Source: an uncultured Clostridia bacterium
Lineage (GTDB): Bacteria; Bacillota; Clostridia; Christensenellales; Borkfalkiaceae
Direction of reading: 5' to 3'
DNA: 10,303 bases
NCBI GenBank assembly: GCA_947177495.1
Contig: CAMWUS010000037.1
Location: 1 to 10,303, forward strand
Shown: one piece after another, positions 8,701 through 10,303 of the stretch
Layout: every line of letters starts with the position of its first letter
Numbering within the stretch: the first letter of the stretch is position 1
Translations under genes and position numbers: made by a program
The notes under the pieces: generated by a model
Databases searched by the model: none
What the model was told of the DNA's origin: nothing
Seen by the model: the letters and a program-made list of their open reading frames with translations, nothing else

Positions 8701-8725
8701 CACAACGAGAACGACTGCCGAATAA
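2750..8725 (+). CDS. Giant modular surface lipoprotein, 1,991 residues, with duplicated domains; function unknown
   Basis: ATG 2750 is preceded by GGGGGGA. The N-terminus is a lipoprotein signal: KK, a hydrophobic core, then LIAC with the lipidated Cys at residue 23, and a charged flexible linker to about 42. I see no other membrane segment, LPxTG motif or wall-binding repeat, so the diacylglyceryl anchor would hold it on the outer face of the membrane. By eye the order is: Ig-like (Big-type) domain with a YDTSAVSFGEVGNYTVKVT strand pair (about 43-135); degenerate motif HHFEDDVCTVDGAT (138-151); beta-rich module (about 152-407); beta-rich unit A (about 506-972) ending in H961, C969 and C972; second module (about 976-1153); unit B (about 1160-1586), parallel to A; third module (about 1590-1760); fourth module (about 1803-1987). 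The modules have LamG/lectin-like flavour, for example YYVNGVLA. I saw no catalytic signature. Carbohydrate or host-ligand binding is plausible but unproven. It stands alone between its own promoter and terminator. Confidence 0.93.
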   Translation: MKKLKVVLLALLATTLSVGLIACRKPDKKPDDQQEQPSDTKKIDRIIFSGDTASMTITDADTEDMLVAKLKSDLSISVHYVGAANEKYDATDCDYDTSAVSFGEVGNYTVKVTPKSHNPVDKDTHVALSKDLDVYITHHFEDDVCTVDGATRTTQEIDVGLEYKLFHTGDAIYTPADDVSGAAIHPFGSIMVDGKEETVKTYSVGRLEKGMSITVKGTAKTTYDEHKVEDKQYYFPILGFADTSRGTYTGGAGTAIIVRNEGWVLLDGIGTPRLLAGNAAGGGGANDSGNYGSHPEDQGTKPAGYNAHGMGTPSLDQWQDWYTYSTGVISRSSTYATEQEVEFTWTYLNNGIIELVFKNNTAKINLTARTKVPDSSKGYYDTILHGEYVRMKFSEITTISSTTLTGVTYDGVKSDARKIWLDNEMLDLSVFNVSITTEQNPDPATDTQFDIEANIGTEKPEWVSLSTTPLDGAKMKAFRVIRTMGNVTKADDIDISNFITIKTNAVDRAVPYTVNYGKVLFENNSSVKVTKLETAVNGNDATAKIIVAGGANTLSDKQIEALEDVTAAKYIAIRLWAREGASANFTGATPAIKSGSAALAGAKAIVSDNGKYVDLIIPVDASVRTNGVVVSGLVEGGVDVTIDLSGIESISVTSKVEKGTIYLNKGGDVTVTYTMSAEEYANVTDDSRIYVNSASARLSALRGEVETGYDKTGTVGSTKVSIKRDEATHTVTVKYTLPKFSIDNIEKFDLVLQDENNNMLARDTVYYDLGMDEDDPAVIDGIFYTEANGATLKIAFASPMNDIHSEYLDFGGLYISLNNGSIEGLVYKEIGFAIKNGNCVFYDKDMEGVVTPKITYFGTLDNSDDVDYGIAFVLEVDLTKLGVTKAPYYFDLSVGETGAPEKVHQVTEDGVTAIAVTESSLGERTLIQEGSCLEVGYAAYPYMQDGKVVFYAGMAKIGGEHDFNGEGVCRYCGATQATAPIPAWAETKAETIHKGEVITLEGSYLEYLEGASSGDFYVGITLQVITQADGTFLWVRSDRYAEIVAGGNWDNRRVITEAEGTAVDYDGTEFPTNADWLRYRTVEGARIVITMTLDDGVLTIIERNYSPLAEDASELFYSVKYEFLGLTADSYQINLTRDHIALRGDVTLTRAKLAPNSVSEITSSNVTIDGVEFAAANVDYTVNGTSGKYVTVGAVGAGSKLTEAQAQKLGVSLNDYKYYTTVKVSLDNPLDAGIWNGQLNGAKGKVVIDGKDIYAVIAVNGEGGNAIVDIWNFYGIMTESDVKIDLSNISCSDVGSTLNASGLSVLGGTATVTYTGAPEGAAIEIDGKSFTLAELATEKDYENGVKATYASNVLTLTVAKPDYTKEIPTYAVNLRDGDGKLLAQSNLALNTLPATGTNVEGTHIIADGAKLTLILTDGVAASNGKVTKELYLNANVGKTTKLENLRLYDLSFAVESNGVVAFTAANAITGSANIVYSSIGIVAITADLSAIEIAEDAAYGFEVRFTNGAKTDAFAVAADRTIAPIAGISATDATTELQAHSCDAVGLAAAKYPASGDATFYYNISVTSSHTWGAIDEKGFSICSVCGATLKSGVATNVTVVAANLAGVATDGLTVSFVAINATGDWASQALVTKQGNMIITLPNLDPWNNNVAGLEGATDREKELAAKVKGSNCFPAADNKMNNFEWNCYIGKEVYATVTVSKTDGISYYVNGVLAIQYPATKVVGKGTVADFAELFLLLTERTGLIVAQAGVGAQDMLAQKGVLTEAQAKTRYENYIAEKNVLPTPAAAPTHPEWNEDPAQGKEVKLGAADNSTGYTTNMLQLPLTKGEKLVLTGTMTSVADANTAANWNALVATLYTGMVFAKGVFRADNYIIDGEGLKADNGWEIAQNSTIAVNDAKEPTLEGDNAFWASMRAILNKCDVTVTLDYSDASKIIMTFVYESTTEGYENTYTQSYTITSASGKLADEYTVGLGVDGCYAVFSNTTRTTAE
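4265..5665 (+). repeat. Internal duplication, copy A, of the giant lipoprotein
   Basis: Residues about 506-972 align by eye with residues 1160-1586. Matching landmarks in order are TLSDKQIEAL with KLTEAQAQKL; VDVTIDLSGI with SDVKIDLSNI; VTVTYT with ATVTYT, 24-25 residues further on in both; FDLVLQDENNNMLARD with YAVNLRDGDGKLLAQS; GATLKIAF with GAKLTLIL; and GSCLEVGYAAYP with HSCDAVGLAAAKYP. The copy ends at the CRYCGAT motif. Identity is low, so this is an old protein-level duplication and is not visible in the DNA. Confidence 0.75.
6227..7507 (+). repeat. Internal duplication, copy B, of the giant lipoprotein
   Basis: Residues about 1160-1586 form the second copy of the unit at residues 506-972. 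It has the same succession of landmarks and the same ending: Cys 1542, His 1570, Cys 1583 and Cys 1586 in CSVCGAT. It is about 40 residues shorter than copy A; the extra length in A includes the stretch around residues 690-725. Each copy is followed by a large beta-rich module, so the duplication may have covered unit plus module. Confidence 0.75.
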
Positions 8726-8737
8726 GCAGAACAACAA

Positions 8738-8772
8738 AACACCCCTTGCGGTTTCCGCAGGGGGTGTTTTTC
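8738..8772 (+). terminator. Intrinsic terminator after the giant lipoprotein
   Basis: AACACCCCTTGCGG (8738-8751) pairs with CCGCAGGGGGTGTT (8755-8768), a 14-bp stem with one G-T pair and a TTT loop. It runs into TTTTTC. The stop codon is at 8723-8725, so the lipoprotein transcript should end here and not run into rpmG. The remaining bases to 8848 show nothing recognisable. Confidence 0.9.
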
Positions 8773-8848
8773 TATGTGTTTCAAAAGCACGGGGAAACAA
8801 CATTCCCGAAAATTCCTGAAAATATCCGTAATTTGCTTGCAAAATCGA

Positions 8849-8877
8849 TTGACAATGCTTGTACATTGTGGTAAACT
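8849..8877 (+). promoter_or_regulatory. Promoter of the rpmG-secE-nusG operon
   Basis: A perfect TTGACA (8849-8854) is followed after 17 bp by TAAACT (8872-8877). Two inverted repeats overlap it: ACAATG/CATTGT (8852-8857 and 8864-8869) within the spacer, and GTGGTAAA/TTTACCAC (8868-8875 and 8881-8888) across the -10 box and expected start near 8884. Either could be an operator; the second could also fold in the early transcript. Confidence 0.75.
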
Positions 8878-8927
8878 TTTTTTACCACCTCAGCGGGTGT
8901 AATTTTTTTGTATGGAGAATTCTCACA

Positions 8928-9092
8928 ATGGCTACGAAATCCACGAGAATGAAAATTACGTTAGAGTGCACCGAGTGCAAAAACAGAAATTACGACAGCT
9001 TCAAGAATAAGCGGAACGATCCCGACCGTTTGGAGCTGAATAAATACTGCCCCGTGTGCAAAAAGCACACCGCGCACAAAGAATCGAAGTAA
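8928..9092 (+). CDS. rpmG: 50S ribosomal protein L33
   Basis: This 54-residue protein is a small component of the large ribosomal subunit, near the E site. The start is ATG 8928 (MATKSTRMKITLEC), with GGAG at 8914-8917 upstream; the palindrome GAGAATTCTC (8915-8924) overlaps that site. The same frame is open further upstream, but the promoter and the L33 family length fix the start here. The zinc-binding form is present: C14xxC17 and C41xxC44, with the ECTECKNRNY and KYCPVCKKHT blocks typical of L33. It is the first gene of the operon, 18 bp before secE. Many Firmicutes carry additional rpmG copies elsewhere, so this may not be the only one. Confidence 0.96.
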   Translation: MATKSTRMKITLECTECKNRNYDSFKNKRNDPDRLELNKYCPVCKKHTAHKESK

Positions 9093-9110
9093 ATTTTCGG
9101 AGAGAGAAAA

Positions 9111-9446
9111 ATGGCTAAATCTACCGACAAAACGACTGAGACGGAAGTGAAGCGCGGCAAAGAGCCCGAAAAGAAGCAGAAGAAACAGGACAAGAACAAG
9201 AAGCCCAATATCTTCGTGCGTATGGGCAGAAAGCTGAAAGAGACTTTTTCCGAGCTCAAACGCGTTTCATGGCCGACGTTCGGCAAGGCGCTTAAAGCTA
9301 CGGGCGTGGTACTCGTTATCGTGCTCATTTTCACCGTGGTCGTTACGGGCGTCAATTTCGGGTTCGGGAAGCTCTTAGAGCTCATTACCAAGTGGGACAG
9401 TAAGGATAGCGCTGCCGCACTCCTTCACTTTATTACGAGGGGGTAA
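9111..9446 (+). CDS. secE: Preprotein translocase subunit SecE
   Basis: SecE clamps SecY in the SecYEG channel of the cytoplasmic membrane. The 111-residue product has a Lys/Glu-rich cytoplasmic extension (about 1-33). The amphipathic segment carries the family signature SELKRVSWPT (47-56), and one membrane span lies at about 64-84, followed by a short tail. This is the single-span bacterial form, with a longer basic N-terminus than in the shortest Firmicute versions. GGAGAG at 9099-9104 lies six bases before ATG 9111. The gene follows rpmG by 18 bp and ends five bases before nusG. Giant exported proteins such as the upstream lipoprotein would pass through this translocon, but that link is general and not specific. 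Confidence 0.97.
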   Translation: MAKSTDKTTETEVKRGKEPEKKQKKQDKNKKPNIFVRMGRKLKETFSELKRVSWPTFGKALKATGVVLVIVLIFTVVVTGVNFGFGKLLELITKWDSKDSAAALLHFITRG

Positions 9447-9451
9447 GCGGT

Positions 9452-10021
9452 ATGGCTGTTCAAAACGAAGAACCCAAGTGGTATATTCTTCACACCTATT
9501 CGGGCTATGAAACGATGGTGCGGGAGAGCTTACTGCGCCTCATTGAAAACAACAACTTGGGCGACATGATTGTGGACGTAAAAATTCCCACCGAGCAGAC
9601 CATTGAGGAAAAAGCGAACGGGAAGAAGAAAATCGTCAACCGCAAACTGTTGCCTTGCTACGTCTTTATTAAAATGATTTACTCCAACCAAATTTGGTAC
9701 CTCGTTACCAACACGCGCGGAGTAACGGGTTTCTGCGGTCCGCAGGGTCGTCCCATTCCCATGAAGGAAGAAGAGATCCGCAAGATGCGCCTCGAAGAGT
9801 ACGTCGTAGACGCAGACTTCAAGGCGGGCGACAGAGTGACCATCGACAACGGCCCGCTCGAAGGCTTCATCGGAACGATTACGGAAGTAAACGACGAGCA
9901 GCAGCGCGCCAAGGTCAGCATCGTCATGTTCGGGCGCAAACAAGAGGTGGAAGTGGAATACGTGCAAATGCAGCGCATTCCCGACACCGTAACGCTTCCC
10001 GAAGACGAGGAAGACGAATAA
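9452..10021 (+). CDS. nusG: Transcription termination/antitermination factor NusG
   Basis: NusG binds RNA polymerase at the clamp and tunes pausing, termination and coupling to translation. The product has 189 residues, slightly longer than the usual 175-180. The NGN domain opens with WYILHTYSGYE (10-20), continues with KLLPCYVFIKM (65-75), and has the conserved TNTRGVTGF block (86-94). The KOW domain (about 125-175) carries FKAGDRVTIDNGPLEGFIG. Cys69 stands where many homologues have Gly (PGYV). The C-terminus ends in a short acidic tail, EDEEDE. Its ribosome site GAGGGGG (9437-9443) lies inside the end of secE and the genes are five bases apart, which suggests translational coupling. Confidence 0.97.
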   Translation: MAVQNEEPKWYILHTYSGYETMVRESLLRLIENNNLGDMIVDVKIPTEQTIEEKANGKKKIVNRKLLPCYVFIKMIYSNQIWYLVTNTRGVTGFCGPQGRPIPMKEEEIRKMRLEEYVVDADFKAGDRVTIDNGPLEGFIGTITEVNDEQQRAKVSIVMFGRKQEVEVEYVQMQRIPDTVTLPEDEEDE

Positions 10022-10029
10022 AAATCGAA

Positions 10030-10050
10030 TTAAACGGTGTTCCCGTTTAA
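10030..10050 (+). other. Hairpin after nusG
   Basis: TTAAACGG (10030-10037) and CCGTTTAA (10043-10050) form a perfect 8-bp stem with a TGTTC loop, nine bases after the nusG stop. GATAAAG follows and there is no T-tract, so it is not an intrinsic terminator. It may protect or process the nusG/rplK junction, or be part of the rplK leader. Confidence 0.45.
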
Positions 10051-10056
10051 GATAAA

Positions 10057-10100
10057 GTGGGAGAGGCGGAAAATCCAAAGTGCCGCCTTGCGATAACCAC
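10057..10100 (+). promoter_or_regulatory. Probable L1-type autoregulatory leader of rplK
   Basis: The RNA can fold as an outer helix GTGG (10057-10060) with CCAC (10097-10100), an asymmetric internal loop (GAG, 10061-10063, against TGCGATAA, 10089-10096), and an inner helix AGGCGG (10064-10069) with CCGCCT (10083-10088). Ribosomal protein L1 is known to repress the L11-L1 operon by binding an rRNA-like helix-loop-helix in the leader. The position between nusG and rplK, just before the GGAGG at 10103, and the GTGGGAG...ACCAC pattern fit such a site. The L1 assignment is inferred from position and shape. Confidence 0.55.
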
Positions 10101-10114
10101 ACGGAGGAATTTAT

Positions 10115-10303
10115 ATGGCAAAGAAGATCACAGCAGTCGTTAAGTTGCAGCTTCCCGCCGGTAAGGCGACTCCGGGACCCCCTGTAGGTTCTACCCTCGG
10201 TCCCCACGGAATTAACATTCCGGGCTTTACCAAGGAATTCAATGCAAAGACGGCAGGTCAGGAGGGGCTTATCATCCCCGTCGTCATGACCATTTATCAG
10301 GAC
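10115..10303 (+). CDS. rplK: 50S ribosomal protein L11, N-terminal part (cut by window end)
   Basis: The first 63 of about 141 codons are present. L11 shapes the GTPase-associated centre of the large subunit, binding 23S rRNA near the factor-binding stalk. MAKKITAVVKLQLPAGKATP and the proline-containing PPVG segment (22-25) identify the N-terminal domain; NAKT (43-46) and IPVVMTIY (54-61) follow. Residue 30 is Pro in LGPHG, where Gln is common. GGAGG at 10103-10107 lies seven bases before ATG 10115. The gene follows nusG after 93 bp that contain the leader structure. In related genomes rplA, rplJ and rplL usually follow. Confidence 0.97.
   Translation, partial: MAKKITAVVKLQLPAGKATPGPPVGSTLGPHGINIPGFTKEFNAKTAGQEGLIIPVVMTIYQD

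Noticed and set aside
5546..8866. A 1,106-codon open frame on the minus strand
   Set aside because: It lies antisense to the giant lipoprotein, whose signal peptide, promoter, ribosome site and terminator all support the + strand. The reverse product is Arg/Val/Cys-rich with no domain order. Such long shadows arise from the skewed codon use of the real gene.
8859..8927. Upstream in-frame extension of rpmG
   Set aside because: It overlaps the promoter and would add residues absent from L33 proteins; ATG 8928 gives the normal 54-residue length.
1..10303. CRISPR arrays, tRNA or rRNA genes, insertion sequences, retroelements or toxin-antitoxin pairs
   Set aside because: The only regular direct repeats are the in-frame 42-bp units. 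I found no cloverleaf, transposase motif, terminal inverted repeats or small gene pair in the intergenic stretches.

Overview
The window looks like a chromosomal segment from an anaerobic, Clostridia-like Firmicute, probably an uncultured gut lineage. That placement is an inference. It rests on the gene order rpmG-secE-nusG-rplK, purine-rich Shine-Dalgarno sites, sigma-A-type promoters with 17-bp spacers, hairpin-plus-T-tract terminators, and a lipoprotein signal on a very large surface protein. All genes read on the + strand.

Layout. Positions 1-714 hold the C-terminal half of a MiaB-family tRNA methylthiotransferase, best matched to MtaB. A promoter at 830-858 then drives a membrane protein of about 490 residues (968-2440). 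It has a signal/membrane segment, an acidic 14-residue tandem repeat, a second membrane segment and a charged Gln/Met-rich cytoplasmic tail. A strong terminator (2472-2512) ends this unit. Next come two AT-rich palindromes around a near-consensus promoter (2674-2702), then a 1,991-residue lipoprotein (2750-8725) and its own terminator (8738-8772). The last unit is a housekeeping operon from a promoter at 8849-8877: rpmG (L33), secE, nusG and the start of rplK (L11). A likely ribosomal-protein-binding leader lies between nusG and rplK.

How the genes relate. The translation/secretion operon is standard and its identities are secure. The two middle genes are accessory envelope genes of unknown function, each on its own promoter, inserted between conserved genes.

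The most unusual content is the giant lipoprotein. By eye it contains a duplicated unit of about 400 residues (roughly residues 506-972 and 1160-1586). Each copy ends in a Cys...His...CxxCGAT motif, and a degenerate version of that motif sits near the N-terminus. Each motif is followed by a large beta-rich module. I do not recognise a described family for the whole protein, and I saw no catalytic signature.
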